DNA from: Jatrophihabitans sp.
GTDB lineage: Bacteria > Actinomycetota > Actinomycetes > Mycobacteriales > Jatrophihabitantaceae
Length of the DNA stretch: 48,925 bases
Assembly (NCBI GenBank): GCA_025924515.1
Contig: JAICIE010000013.1
Coordinates: forward strand, 1 to 48,925
Direction of reading: 5' to 3'
Part shown: piece by piece, positions 7,960 to 16,076 of the stretch
Numbering within the stretch: position 1 is the stretch's first letter
Layout: the number at the start of each line of letters is the position of its first letter
Position numbers and translations under genes: made by a program
Notes under the pieces: model-generated
Databases searched by the model: none
What the model was told of the DNA's origin: nothing
The model's input: only the letters and a program-made list of their open reading frames with translations

Positions 7960-9219
7960 TCAGGAGCCCAGCGCCGGACGGTCGGCATTGCCCTCACTAC
8001 GCCGGACCCGCTCGAGATACGGCCGCGCCCGCTCGATCTGTCCCTCGAGGGCCGACACGGTCTGCGCCATGTTGTCGACCGCCCGGGTGCGGAACGTGTC
8101 GAGCGCGTCCATCGTCTGGAACACGTTCTCGAAGGCCTGCTGCAGCTTCTGCACGTCCACGGTGGCGCTGGCCGCCTGCTCGTTGATCTGTGCGCCCTGG
8201 GTGCGCAGCTGCTCCGACGTGCGCTGGATCAGGTCCGAGGTGGTCTGGTTGAGCGCGGTGATCTGGTCGAGGACGAGCTTCTGCCGCGCGAGCGCCTGCG
8301 ACACGATGACGGCCGTGCGCAGCGCGGCCACCGTGGTGGTGCGCGCCCGCTCGACGCCCTTGATCAGCTCGATGTTGTTCTTGCGCACGAGATCCAGGGC
8401 CATGTAGCCCTGCACCGACACGGCGAGCTGGGTCATGATGTCCTGTCGGCGCTGCCGGATGGCGAACAGCGCATCGGCCTTGAGGGTGTTCGCCTCCTCG
8501 GCGCGCCCGGCGGCCTCGAGCTCACCCACCTTCGCCGTCACCGCCTCGTCGAGGGCCGCGGCCAGCTGGTTGTACTCGGACAGCTTGCCCATCACCGTCC
8601 ACATGCGGGCCTTCTCCTGCTCGATGGCCCCGTTGTCCTTGCGCAGCTCGTCCTGCCCCGACTCCAGCGACCTGATGATCGCGTTGAGGTGGCTCTGCGC
8701 GGACTGGTACTTGGCGAAGTAGCGCTGGATCCGGTCGCCACCCGGCAGCCACTTGAGCGCCTTCTTCGGTCCGGTCAGGTCGGCCCGGTTCGGGTCCAGG
8801 TCGGTGATCACCGAGCGCAGGTCGACGAGCGTGCTGGCGACGCGGGTCTGCGCGTCGCCGCCATGGCCACCCTTGCCTGCCTTCACCACCGCCGCGGGAC
8901 GGTCGAGCATCCGGTTCGAGACCTCCGCCGACTCGCGCAGGTCCTTGTTGCCCATCGCGGTGATGGCGTCGACCTTCTTGGTGAAGTCGGGAGAGCGCGG
9001 GTCGAGTCCTGCGAGCTCCTGGGCGAACGCGGACGCGCGCTCTGCCAGCTCGGCCCTTTTCGCGTCGCTCACGGGAAGGGCGCCCGCCGCCTCTTCCTCC
9101 TTCAGCGCCGGCAGCGGTTCGGGCGGACTGAGGACGAGGCCGCCGGCGGTCACCGGCGCGGAGGTGGCTGCCGCAGCCGGCGACGACGTCGTCGCGCTGC
9201 CCAGGTCGAGCTCGGACAT
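7960..9219 (-). CDS. telA: Toxic anion resistance protein TelA/KlaA family
   Basis: A 419-residue TelA-family protein (PF05816), close to the usual ~380-430. After a ~60-residue Ala/Pro/Ser-rich N-terminus it is almost wholly alpha-helical, with the conserved stretches DITAMGNKDLRESAEVSNRM-like and the central AIRQRRQDIMTQLAVSVQGY, KNNIELIKGVERARTTT and ALRTAVIVSQALA, typical of the family core. Start at ATG 9217-9219, preceded by GGGGAG at a 7-base distance; a further 18 in-frame codons upstream are not family-like. TelA proteins accompany TerD proteins in tellurite, colicin and phage resistance loci and are thought to act at the membrane; the mechanism is unsolved. It lies between the TerA-like gene (94-base gap) and its small partner (12-base gap). 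Confidence 0.93.
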   Translation of the reverse strand: MSELDLGSATTSSPAAAATSAPVTAGGLVLSPPEPLPALKEEEAAGALPVSDAKRAELAERASAFAQELAGLDPRSPDFTKKVDAITAMGNKDLRESAEVSNRMLDRPAAVVKAGKGGHGGDAQTRVASTLVDLRSVITDLDPNRADLTGPKKALKWLPGGDRIQRYFAKYQSAQSHLNAIIRSLESGQDELRKDNGAIEQEKARMWTVMGKLSEYNQLAAALDEAVTAKVGELEAAGRAEEANTLKADALFAIRQRRQDIMTQLAVSVQGYMALDLVRKNNIELIKGVERARTTTVAALRTAVIVSQALARQKLVLDQITALNQTTSDLIQRTSEQLRTQGAQINEQAASATVDVQKLQQAFENVFQTMDALDTFRTRAVDNMAQTVSALEGQIERARPYLERVRRSEGNADRPALGS

Positions 9220-9313
9220 CAACAACTCCCCTTGCTGTGCTGGACGGAGCGAGCGCTGCGATCCCGAGCACACCGGGCCCGCGACAGGAACGGTACCGAG
9301 AAAACGGCGGGAA

Positions 9314-9982
9314 CTACTTGCGTCCGGGGGTCCAGCGCATCCCCCACCCGTAGGCTTCGTCGAGCGCCCGTTGCCCGCCCATGACGTAGTTGACCTCGCG
9401 GCGGACCGACACGTCCCCCACCCCGCCCTCGAGCATGGCGATGCCGCAGATCCGCGCGCCCTCGCGGGGGTCGTCGAGGCGGACCTCGACCTGCGGACCG
9501 GACGCGGGGAACAGGGTCACCACGCCCTGCGCCTCGGCCCAGTTGGGCGCGCCCTCGTAGATCAGCGCGAACACCAGGACGCGCCGGATGCGGTCGGCGT
9601 GGCGCAGGTTGACGAACAGGTTCTCACCCTCGCTGTTGGCTCCCGACCGGTCGTCCTTGTCGAGCCAGATCACCGGCTCGGTCGCGTTGCGCGGCCCGGC
9701 ACTGAACGAGTTCCCGAGAGCCTGCACCACACCCTTGCTGCCGTCGGTGAATTCGTACAGGCAGCCGAGGTCGAGGTCCAGGCTCGGGGCCGACTTGCGG
9801 AAGAATCCGCGCTCGACCGGACGCGCGTTCCAGTTCAGGTTCACCCGCAGCACCCCGCCCGCGGCGCCGTGCTTGCTGAGCGACACGGTCGGCGCCGACT
9901 TGGTCAGCGTGACCTTGTTCAGCGAGACCGGCGCGGCATTACCCGACGCGGACTGGGGACGTTTCGTGTAGTCGATGCCCAT
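9314..9982 (-). CDS. TerA-like protein (TerD-superfamily domain)
   Basis: A 222-residue protein of the TerA branch of the TerD superfamily. It opens with an unstructured 35-residue leader, followed by LRVNLNWNARP, LDLDLGCLYEFTDGSKGVVQALG, a LDKDDRSGANSEGENL calcium-type acidic loop, and IRRVLVFALIYEGAPNW. It ends with EVNYVMGGQRALDEAYGWGMRW, a segment also seen in degenerate form at the end of the 5784-6725 protein (GLREAARAYGYDRISW), so the two are paralogues. The ATG at 9980-9982 is 16 bases after the stop of the DUF475 gene; no strong ribosome-binding site is visible. Confidence 0.88.
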   Translation of the reverse strand: MGIDYTKRPQSASGNAAPVSLNKVTLTKSAPTVSLSKHGAAGGVLRVNLNWNARPVERGFFRKSAPSLDLDLGCLYEFTDGSKGVVQALGNSFSAGPRNATEPVIWLDKDDRSGANSEGENLFVNLRHADRIRRVLVFALIYEGAPNWAEAQGVVTLFPASGPQVEVRLDDPREGARICGIAMLEGGVGDVSVRREVNYVMGGQRALDEAYGWGMRWTPGRK

Positions 9983-9998
9983 GGCCGGAGAACGTCGG

Positions 9999-11093
9999 TC
10001 AGACCCGTGCCGGTTCCCGCACCGGCTCCGCGGCCGCCTGCCGCCGGTTCCGGACCACGGAGGACGCGAACGCGGCGGCGATGAAGCCGACGCCGATCAG
10101 GCCGGTGACGATCTCCGGCACCTCGTACCGCATCGTGATCAGTAACAGGATCGCCAGCGCCCCGATCGCCCACAGCGCGCCGTGCTCCAGGTAGACGTAC
10201 TCGCTGAGGGTGCCCTTCCGGACCAGGAACACCGTGAGCGACCGGATGAACATGGCGCCGATTCCCAGGCCGATGGCGATGAGGATCGGGTCCGACGTGA
10301 TGGCGAACGCGCCGATGACGCCGTCGAAGCTGAACGACGCGTCAAGGACCTCCAGGTACAGGAAGAGGAAGAAGGCGGCCTTCCCGGCCGCCAGCGCGGC
10401 TCGGCGCGGGGAGAGCGTCACCTCCTCGCCTTCTTCGGCCTGCTCGGCGTCCTCGGTGTCGAAGAGCTCGCCGAGCCCGTTGACCAACAGGTAGGCGATC
10501 ATGCCCAACACGCCGGAAGCGAGAACGGTCGACACCTTGTGGTGCGGCGCCAAGGTGTATGCCGCGATGGCGAGGACCACCAGGCTGATGACGACGGACA
10601 GTTGGTCAAGGCGACCGATGCGTGCCAATGGCCGCTCGATCCAGCTCAGCCAGGTGATCTCGCGCTCCTCGAGGATGAAGTCGAGGAAGAGCATCAGGAG
10701 GAAGACACCACCGAACGCGGCGATCGCCGGGTGCGCCTCATGCAGCAGATAGCCGTAGGAGCCCGGTTTGTCCGGGCTGCCCTTCTCGAGCGCGAGCCGC
10801 ACCGCCTCCGCAGGGGTGAGTTTGGCGGTGATCCCCACGATCAACAGCGGGAAGACCAGCCGCATCCCGAACACGGCGATGAGCACGCCGACGGTCAGGA
10901 AGATCTTCTGCCAGAACGGGTTCATCCGCACCAGCACGGTCGCGTTGACGACCGCGTTGTCGAAGGACAGCGAGACTTCCAGCACCGCCAGGATCGCCGC
11001 GAGCGCCAGGCCGGTCGGCCCGCCGTAGATCAACGCGAGGACGAGGCCGGCGATCGCGACGACGAACCCGCCGGCGAACGTCCTCAAAATCAC
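9999..11093 (-). CDS. DUF475 / TerC-family integral membrane protein (first copy)
   Basis: A 364-residue polytopic membrane protein, full length for DUF475. Acidic membrane motifs are EVSLSFDNAVVNATVL in the first quarter and LEVLDASFSFDGVIGAFAIT in the second half. Between the two halves lies a cytoplasmic loop rich in Asp and Glu (FDTEDAEQAEEGEEV) that the second copy at 301-1374 lacks. The start is GTG at 11091-11093, 10 bases after the TerD stop, so cotranscription is expected. DUF475 proteins are TerC relatives placed at the membrane in Ter systems and are predicted to move or sense metal ions. The presence of two such proteins in one operon suggests distinct substrates or a hetero-oligomer. 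Confidence 0.92.
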   Translation of the reverse strand: MILRTFAGGFVVAIAGLVLALIYGGPTGLALAAILAVLEVSLSFDNAVVNATVLVRMNPFWQKIFLTVGVLIAVFGMRLVFPLLIVGITAKLTPAEAVRLALEKGSPDKPGSYGYLLHEAHPAIAAFGGVFLLMLFLDFILEEREITWLSWIERPLARIGRLDQLSVVISLVVLAIAAYTLAPHHKVSTVLASGVLGMIAYLLVNGLGELFDTEDAEQAEEGEEVTLSPRRAALAAGKAAFFLFLYLEVLDASFSFDGVIGAFAITSDPILIAIGLGIGAMFIRSLTVFLVRKGTLSEYVYLEHGALWAIGALAILLLITMRYEVPEIVTGLIGVGFIAAAFASSVVRNRRQAAAEPVREPARV

Positions 11094-11103
11094 GACGGTC
11101 CGG

Positions 11104-11682
11104 TCAGCCGACGTTGACGCCGAAGTCGCGGGCGATGCCCGCCAGGCCGCTGCTGTAACCCTGCCCGACCGCCCGGAACTTCCACTCGGTGTTGCTCCGG
11201 TAGACCTCCCCGAAGATCATCGCGGTTTCGGTCGAGGCGTCCTCGCTCAGGTCGTAGCGGGTTATTTCGCGGTTGTCGGCCTGGTTGACGACGCGGATGA
11301 AGGCGTTGCGGACCTGCCCGAAGCTCTGTCCCCGCGCCTCGGCGTCGTAGATGGACACGGTCACGACGATCCGGTCGACCTCCGCCGGCACGGAGGCGAG
11401 ATTGACCTTGATCTGCTCGTCGTCGCCCTCACCCTCGCCGGTGAGGTTGTCGCCGGTGTGCTCGACGGAGCCGTCCGGGCTCTTCAGGTTGTTGAAGAAG
11501 ATGAAGTGCTGGTCGCTCAGGATCTTCCCGCTCGAGCCGACCATCAGCGCGCTCGCGTCGAGGTCGAAGTCGGCGCCGGTCGTCGTCCGGACGTCCCAGC
11601 CGAGCCCGACCACCACCGCCGTGAGACCCGGCGCCTCTTTCGTGAGCGAGACGTTGCCACCCTTGCTCAAGCTGACGCCCAT
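11104..11682 (-). CDS. terD: TerD-family calcium-binding stress protein (canonical copy)
   Basis: A 192-residue TerD protein, the usual length. It has the N-terminal [14 protein letters not shown] strand, the first calcium loop [43 protein letters not shown], and the C-terminal [31 protein letters not shown]. All acidic loops typical of calcium binding are intact, unlike the copy at 6722-7291. ATG at 11680-11682 is preceded by a strong AAGGAGG (complement at 11689-11695), the best ribosome-binding site of the operon, as expected for the first gene. It heads the 11-gene ter operon and is divergent from the kinase gene. Confidence 0.95.
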   Translation of the reverse strand: MGVSLSKGGNVSLTKEAPGLTAVVVGLGWDVRTTTGADFDLDASALMVGSSGKILSDQHFIFFNNLKSPDGSVEHTGDNLTGEGEGDDEQIKVNLASVPAEVDRIVVTVSIYDAEARGQSFGQVRNAFIRVVNQADNREITRYDLSEDASTETAMIFGEVYRSNTEWKFRAVGQGYSSGLAGIARDFGVNVG

Positions 11683-11747
11683 GCCGGACCTCCTTGACTA
11701 ACGGATACCTGAGCTGTCGACCCTACAGATTGCGCCGGGCCGCCGAC

Positions 11748-11757
11748 GCGTTAACGC
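11748..11757. promoter_or_regulatory. Perfect palindrome GCGTTAACGC in the divergent ter/kinase promoter region
   Basis: A 10-base perfect palindrome lies in the 152-base region between the divergent terD and kinase starts, about 66 bases upstream of terD and 78 upstream of the kinase. It is a candidate operator; no cognate regulator is visible nearby and no clear -35/-10 pair could be assigned (a TAGGGT on the terD side is only suggestive). Confidence 0.35.
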
Positions 11758-11834
11758 CTTTCCAGGCGGGGGTACGCAGTGCCCGACCGCGATGATCACA
11801 GCCGCGGCATGGGGGGATTGCGAGGCCCAGGCGG

Positions 11835-13052
11835 GTGAGCACGGACCAGGCGATGTCGATGCTCGCTGCGTTGGGGGCCGGATCCACCGTCGGAGGCCGC
11901 TACCTGCTCGGGTCCGTCCTCGGCCGAGGCGGAATGGCCGAGGTCTGGGAGGCCCAGGACACCGTCCTGGAGCGCCGAGTAGCGGTCAAGCTGTTCCGCG
12001 GCGACCCGGAGTCGGCGGCGGAGGAGCAGCGGCGCGAGGCCGAGATCCGACTGGTGGCCGCGCTGAGCCATCCGAACCTCGTCACCGTCTTCGATGCCGG
12101 CAGCGACTCGGGCTGTCCGGGCGCGCCGTGCACCTTCCTCGTCATGGAACTCGTCGAGGGGACGACGCTGTCGCGGCTGCTGCCGCTGGGCCCGTTGTCC
12201 CCGCCCGACGTCGCGGACCTCGGCGCCCAACTGGCCAGTGCACTGGCCTACGTGCACGCTCGCGGCATCGTGCACCGCGACGTCAAACCCGCCAACATCC
12301 TGCTCGCCGGCACGCCGCGGGATTCCGCCGACGGTGTGAGCGCTACCGGTGTGACCGCGAAGCTCACCGACTTCGGCATCGCCCGGATCCTCGACGGGGC
12401 GCGGGTCACCTTGACCGGCACGACGGTGGGCACGGCGAACTACCTGAGCCCGGAACAGGCGTCCGGCGCCGACGTCTCGCCGGCAAGCGATGTTTACTCG
12501 CTCGGGCTGGTGCTGCTCGAGTGCCTCAGCGGCCAGGCCGCCTTCCCCGGGCACGGGGTGGAGGCCGCGGTCGCCCGGTTGCAGCGCGGGCCGGCGATTC
12601 CCGAGGACCTGGACCCCGCCTGGCAGGGAGTGCTCGCGACGATGACCGCCCGCGACCCGGCGATCCGCCCGCCGGCGGCCACGGTCGCGAACCGGTTGCG
12701 GGCGCTGCGCAGCGCTGCGGCGGCGGAGCCGAGCCGGCTCTCGCGCCAAGTCGGCAGCATGACGACGCGCCCTCGGGTCCAGCCGGGTGCCGCGTCGGCG
12801 CTGACCGCAGGGTCCGGCCGCGTGAGCCCTTCGCCGACGGACCTGGTAGGTCCGCATTCGCGGGGGCGACGCCGGACCATGTGGCTCGCACTTGCCGCAG
12901 CCCTGACGGCCGTCCTCCTGGCGGTGATCCTCGGGGTCCTGCCGCGCGGCGGATCCGATCGCGGCGCTCGCACCGCACCGGCCCGGGCCTATCCGAGCGT
13001 GTCGGGCAAGCTGGGAACCGATCTGCGTCAACTGCAGGGCGCGGTGCCGTGA
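11835..13052 (+). CDS. Serine/threonine protein kinase, single-pass membrane (PknB-like)
   Basis: A 405-residue eukaryotic-type kinase. In order: glycine loop VLGRGGMAEVWEA (~residues 28-40), catalytic Lys in VAVKLF, HRDVKPANILL catalytic loop with its Asp, DFGIAR metal-binding motif, activation-loop Thr-rich segment VTLTGTTVGTANYLSPE, then a ~70-residue linker, one membrane helix (MWLALAAALTAVLLAVILGVL, ~residues 350-370) and a short ~35-residue outer tail with no PASTA domain. All catalytic residues are present, so it should be active. The GTG at 11835 is taken as the start; ATG at 11853 is possible and neither has a strong ribosome-binding site. Its stop overlaps the next gene (GTGA), so kinase and lipoprotein are coupled. 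Confidence 0.93.
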   Translation: MSTDQAMSMLAALGAGSTVGGRYLLGSVLGRGGMAEVWEAQDTVLERRVAVKLFRGDPESAAEEQRREAEIRLVAALSHPNLVTVFDAGSDSGCPGAPCTFLVMELVEGTTLSRLLPLGPLSPPDVADLGAQLASALAYVHARGIVHRDVKPANILLAGTPRDSADGVSATGVTAKLTDFGIARILDGARVTLTGTTVGTANYLSPEQASGADVSPASDVYSLGLVLLECLSGQAAFPGHGVEAAVARLQRGPAIPEDLDPAWQGVLATMTARDPAIRPPAATVANRLRALRSAAAAEPSRLSRQVGSMTTRPRVQPGAASALTAGSGRVSPSPTDLVGPHSRGRRRTMWLALAAALTAVLLAVILGVLPRGGSDRGARTAPARAYPSVSGKLGTDLRQLQGAVP

Positions 13053-13612
13053 CGCGCGTCGTCGCGGCCGCCCTCGCGGCTGCCGTGCTTGTCGGCGGCT
13101 GCTCGAGCACCCCGGGCACGGCGGACCGCTCGGCGCTCGTTCGCTCGACCCTGCGCCAGGACGTGTACACGCTGACGGCGCTGGCGCACCGGGGCCGATA
13201 TGTGAACGCGCGGGCCTGGGTGGCTCAGCTGCAGCAGGACGTCATGTACGCGCGCTCCGCCGGTGCGCTCAGCGCAGCGCAGGAGAACCGGCTGGTCTCG
13301 CTGTTGAACGTGGTCGGGGCCGACCTGGCGGCGAAGATCGCGGCCAGCACCTCACGCTCCGCCTCGTCGGCGCACCGGGCCAGCGCCGCGCCGACCACGG
13401 CGGCGAAGTCGTCCTCGCCTCGGCCTCAGCCGCAGGAGGCGCTCGGCGCCGTCTCGCAGAATTCCGCTCCCGTCCTGACCCCGACAGCCGCTCCGGCGAC
13501 TACTTCAACTCCACCGAAGGCCAGGGCCACCTCGAAGGCGGCAACTCGCAAGCACAAGAGCGCGAAAAAGCACGGGAGGGCGAGAAGGCACCGGCACAAG
13601 CACCCCGGATAG
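13049..13612 (+). CDS. Uncharacterised lipoprotein coupled to the kinase
   Basis: A 187-residue predicted lipoprotein. The GTG start at 13049-13051 overlaps the kinase stop by 4 bases. A short basic N-terminus and Ala/Val helix lead into the lipobox LVGGC, with the lipidated Cys at residue 18. Residues ~25-95 are an ordered helical region (LRQDVYTLTALAHRGRYVNARAWVAQLQQDVMY split by a short turn); the remainder is Ser/Thr/Ala/Pro-rich and ends in a strongly basic Lys/Arg/His tail (KHKSAKKHGRARRHRHKH), which might contact wall polymers or DNA. The fold is not recognised. Being coupled to a membrane kinase with a tiny extracellular part, it may be its sensor partner; this is inference. Confidence 0.8.
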   Translation: MTRVVAAALAAAVLVGGCSSTPGTADRSALVRSTLRQDVYTLTALAHRGRYVNARAWVAQLQQDVMYARSAGALSAAQENRLVSLLNVVGADLAAKIAASTSRSASSAHRASAAPTTAAKSSSPRPQPQEALGAVSQNSAPVLTPTAAPATTSTPPKARATSKAATRKHKSAKKHGRARRHRHKHPG

Positions 13613-13767
13613 AGGCGGCTCGCCGGCCGCTCCCGACCGGCTCCGACTGGGTGTCGCGCGTGACGGGCGGCTCAGCCTCTGATGGAGGCCCAGCCGCCAA
13701 TCTCGGGACCGGGCCGGGGATCGGTCGGCCGGGCGCCATGTCGGCGCCGGGTCCTACCCTCGGTGCC

Positions 13768-14526
13768 ATGCCGCTGTTCGGAGCCCACGTGCACTCCCCT
13801 GACCCGCTGGCGCACGCCGAGCTGGTGGGCGCCGATGCGGTGCAGATCTTTCTGGCCGACCCGCAGAGCTGGAAGAAGCCGGTCGAGCATCCGCATGCAG
13901 ACGCGCTGCGGGCGACAGAACTCGCGGTGTACGTGCACGCGCCTTATCTCGTCAACGTGGCAAGCACCAACAACAAGATCCGCATTCCGAGCCGGAAGAT
14001 CCTCGCGCAGCACGCCGAGGCGGCGGCGGGCATCGGCGCCAAGGGACTGATCGTGCACGGCGGACACGTGACGGCCGGCGACGATCCCGCCGAGGGCGTC
14101 GTGAACTGGCGCAAGACCTTCGAACGCGCGCAATTCCCGGTGCCCGTCCTGATCGAGAACACTGCCGGCGGCGACAACGCCCTGGCCCGGCGCTTCGACC
14201 GCCTGGCGATGTTGTGGGACGCGATCGGCGACTTCGGTCCCGGCTTCGTCCTCGACACCTGCCACGCCTGGGCCGGCGGCGAGGACCTCACCGACATCGC
14301 CGAGCGGCTGCGGGCCATCACCGGCCGGATCGACCTGGTGCACGCGAACAACTCTCGCGACGGTTTCGACTCCGGCGCCGATCGGCACGCGAACTTCGAC
14401 TCGGGAACCATCGATCCCGAATTGATCGCCACCGTCTGTCGAGAGGCGGGCTGCGACGTGATCGTCGAGACACCCGCCGAGGGCCAGCGCGACGACCTGC
14501 AGTTCTTGCACAAGCGGCTCGACTGA
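13768..14526 (+). CDS. nfo: Deoxyribonuclease IV (AP endonuclease, Nfo family)
   Basis: A 252-residue TIM-barrel apurinic/apyrimidinic endonuclease acting in base-excision repair. The full set of metal ligands of the Nfo family can be matched: H57, H97, E130, D163, H166, H192, D205, H207 and E234, in the contexts HAPYLVN, HGGH, IENTAGG, LDTCHAW, HANNS, DRHANFDSG and VETP. The trinuclear zinc site is therefore intact. The start at ATG 13768 gives the short N-terminus usual for actinobacterial members; ATG 13738 is in frame but adds a low-complexity leader. It appears monocistronic, with the next genes on the opposite strand. Confidence 0.95.
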   Translation: MPLFGAHVHSPDPLAHAELVGADAVQIFLADPQSWKKPVEHPHADALRATELAVYVHAPYLVNVASTNNKIRIPSRKILAQHAEAAAGIGAKGLIVHGGHVTAGDDPAEGVVNWRKTFERAQFPVPVLIENTAGGDNALARRFDRLAMLWDAIGDFGPGFVLDTCHAWAGGEDLTDIAERLRAITGRIDLVHANNSRDGFDSGADRHANFDSGTIDPELIATVCREAGCDVIVETPAEGQRDDLQFLHKRLD

Positions 14527-14775
14527 CAACGGCGGCTCGACCTGCGGCACCCGCATGATCCGCAGCCGCGACTCGTCGAGGCCGAGATAGGTCGTGAGCT
14601 GCCGCGCGTCGAGCAGGCGCTCCTCCGACGTCAAGAGCCGCTCGGCACGAGACAGCGTGTCGGTCATCGGAGAGCCCCTTTCCGGGCCGTACCGATCATC
14701 GGGTCGCAGATCTCCAGCCGGCCGGAAGGCCGGCTCAGGATCACCCGACACGGAGGCTCAACGTGGGCACCGGGC
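14527..14775. other. Non-coding or decayed stretch after nfo
   Basis: About 250 bases with no convincing gene. On the minus strand an ATG at 14665-14667, with a weak AGGGG upstream, opens a reading frame (MTDTLSRAERLLTSEERLLD...) of about 47 plausible residues, but it then runs antisense through all of nfo without a stop. It may be a small gene remnant whose 3' end has been lost. Confidence 0.3.
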
Positions 14776-15006
14776 TCACCGCCACCGGCCCGTGGCGGGG
14801 AACTCGCCGCGGTCGTGCGGAGGGTCGAACAGCTCCGCCCCGCAGGTGCGGCAGAGGTACACACGGTGCCCGGCGGGCGGCTCGCCGGCAGCGCAGCCGC
14901 ACGGCAGGTAGCTGACGCGCCAGCGTCCGGGATGGCCGCCGGGACAACGCTCCGGCGGCACCTCGACGATCTCCGGGCCATTCCCGGTGCGCCGCCATCG
15001 GACCAT
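14776..15006 (-). CDS. Small zinc-ribbon-like protein
   Basis: A 76-residue protein with two Cys pairs: CGC in a YLPCGCAAG segment and CRTC in VYLCRTCGAELF, about 17 residues apart, in the arrangement of a rubredoxin-like zinc ribbon. An additional Cys (PERCPGGH) and several His are present. The start ATG at 15004-15006 is chosen because the overlapping ATG at 15008-15010 opens a frame lacking the Cys motif. Function is unknown; such small ribbon proteins are common in actinobacteria. It is isolated, with the DUF5995 gene starting its own unit upstream on the same strand. Confidence 0.55.
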   Translation of the reverse strand: MVRWRRTGNGPEIVEVPPERCPGGHPGRWRVSYLPCGCAAGEPPAGHRVYLCRTCGAELFDPPHDRGEFPATGRWR

Positions 15007-15131
15007 TCATCGATTAGATCAGTATTCGAACGGCAGTGGCGAGGGAGCGCAGCTTCGAGGCGAGTTCGCGCAGGACGTCGCGCGGCGAGTTCTCGCGCAC
15101 CCAGCAAGGTCGCCGCCGGAGTAACGGCTCG

Positions 15132-15938
15132 TCACTCCGGCGGCAGGACGACCCCGAAACCCGTTACGGCAAGCCGCAGCAGCACCTGACCGGGGCGCAT
15201 CAGGTCGGCGATGCGGGCGGCACTGAGGACCTCGAGCTCGGCCAGCCGGCGCCGGTACGCGTCCTCGCCGCGCATCCGGGCGGCGTGCAGCTCGCCCACG
15301 TTGTGCCACACCTTGCGGCGCGCCTCCTGCAGGAACCGGCGCGACGACGCCCGGTTCAACGGCCTGAGCACCCGGTCCAGCAGGGTCTGTTCGGCCCGCA
15401 ACTCGGCGTCCTCCGCCGCAACCCGGGACGCGAGCACCGAGTCGATCCGCTCGTGGTCGCGGCGGCGGCGGTCGAGCAGGACCGCGTCGTCGAACTCGTC
15501 CGGTGCGATCACGTCGAGCATCGCTTGCGGCAGGTCGTAGTTCACGTGCGCGTTGACGCCGAGCAGAACGTGCCCGAGAGCCGGGAGGTCGTCCCGAGCG
15601 CCGAAGGCGAGGCGCCACGGTCGGGGAACATGGGAGCGATCGCCGGCGAGGTCGGCGTCGAGTGCGCGCAGGTAGTACTCGGCGAAGACGACGTCCCAGC
15701 GCTCCACCCACCGCGAGTCCTCGAAGAAGCCGTCCTGGACAGCTTTGCCGACCGCGGCCGTCGTGCGCTGGTAGGTGCCCAGGAACAGCCGCCGGTTCCG
15801 AGCAGCGGGCGGCAGCTTGTCCAGGCGTTCCTGCAAGCGGGCGATCACCGCCGTGACCGGGGAACCGGATGCTGATCCGTCCTCCGGCCTCGCCACTGCG
15901 CCATGATGCCCGCATGGCGCCCCGACCGTTGCGGGCAC
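15132..15938 (-). CDS. DUF5995 family protein
   Basis: Up to 268 residues; the conserved part starts near IARLQERLDKLPPAARNRR and continues with LFLGTYQRTTAAVGKAV, WVERWDVVFAEYYLRALD, PRPWRLAFGA, LLGVNAHVNYDLPQAM and a C-terminal helical half. These match what I recall of the actinobacterial DUF5995 family (the INAHINYDLP-like block is its best landmark). The first ~27 residues are not family-like, so the real start may be the in-frame GTG at 15848. There is no signal peptide or membrane segment. His and Asp in the NAHVNYDLP block resemble a metal site, but the biochemical function is unknown. Confidence 0.8.
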   Translation of the reverse strand: MPATVGAPCGHHGAVARPEDGSASGSPVTAVIARLQERLDKLPPAARNRRLFLGTYQRTTAAVGKAVQDGFFEDSRWVERWDVVFAEYYLRALDADLAGDRSHVPRPWRLAFGARDDLPALGHVLLGVNAHVNYDLPQAMLDVIAPDEFDDAVLLDRRRRDHERIDSVLASRVAAEDAELRAEQTLLDRVLRPLNRASSRRFLQEARRKVWHNVGELHAARMRGEDAYRRRLAELEVLSAARIADLMRPGQVLLRLAVTGFGVVLPPE

Positions 15939-16076
15939 CTCGACGCACTCACCGACGCGCTCGGCGTCGTGCCCGCATGTCCGCGTGCCTGCTGGGGGCT
16001 GCGATCCGATCCCTCAGGGATCCTGAGAGCCGGGCGGGCACCCGCCGATGCTCATCCGTCGCACAAGGCTGGCAGT

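Noticed and set aside
2348-9384. Very long plus-strand open frames opposite the ter operon (for example 4431-6023 and 7345-9384)
   Set aside because: They are antisense to well-supported minus-strand genes, have repetitive Arg/Gly/Asp/Val composition and no recognisable domain; they result from high GC content.
11796-13031. Long minus-strand frame opposite the Ser/Thr kinase
   Set aside because: The plus strand carries a complete kinase with all catalytic motifs; the antisense frame is Arg/His-rich without motifs.
13672-14667. Minus-strand frame of ~330 residues running through nfo
   Set aside because: Most of it mirrors the codons of nfo, whose nine metal ligands are intact; only its first ~47 codons lie outside and are noted separately.
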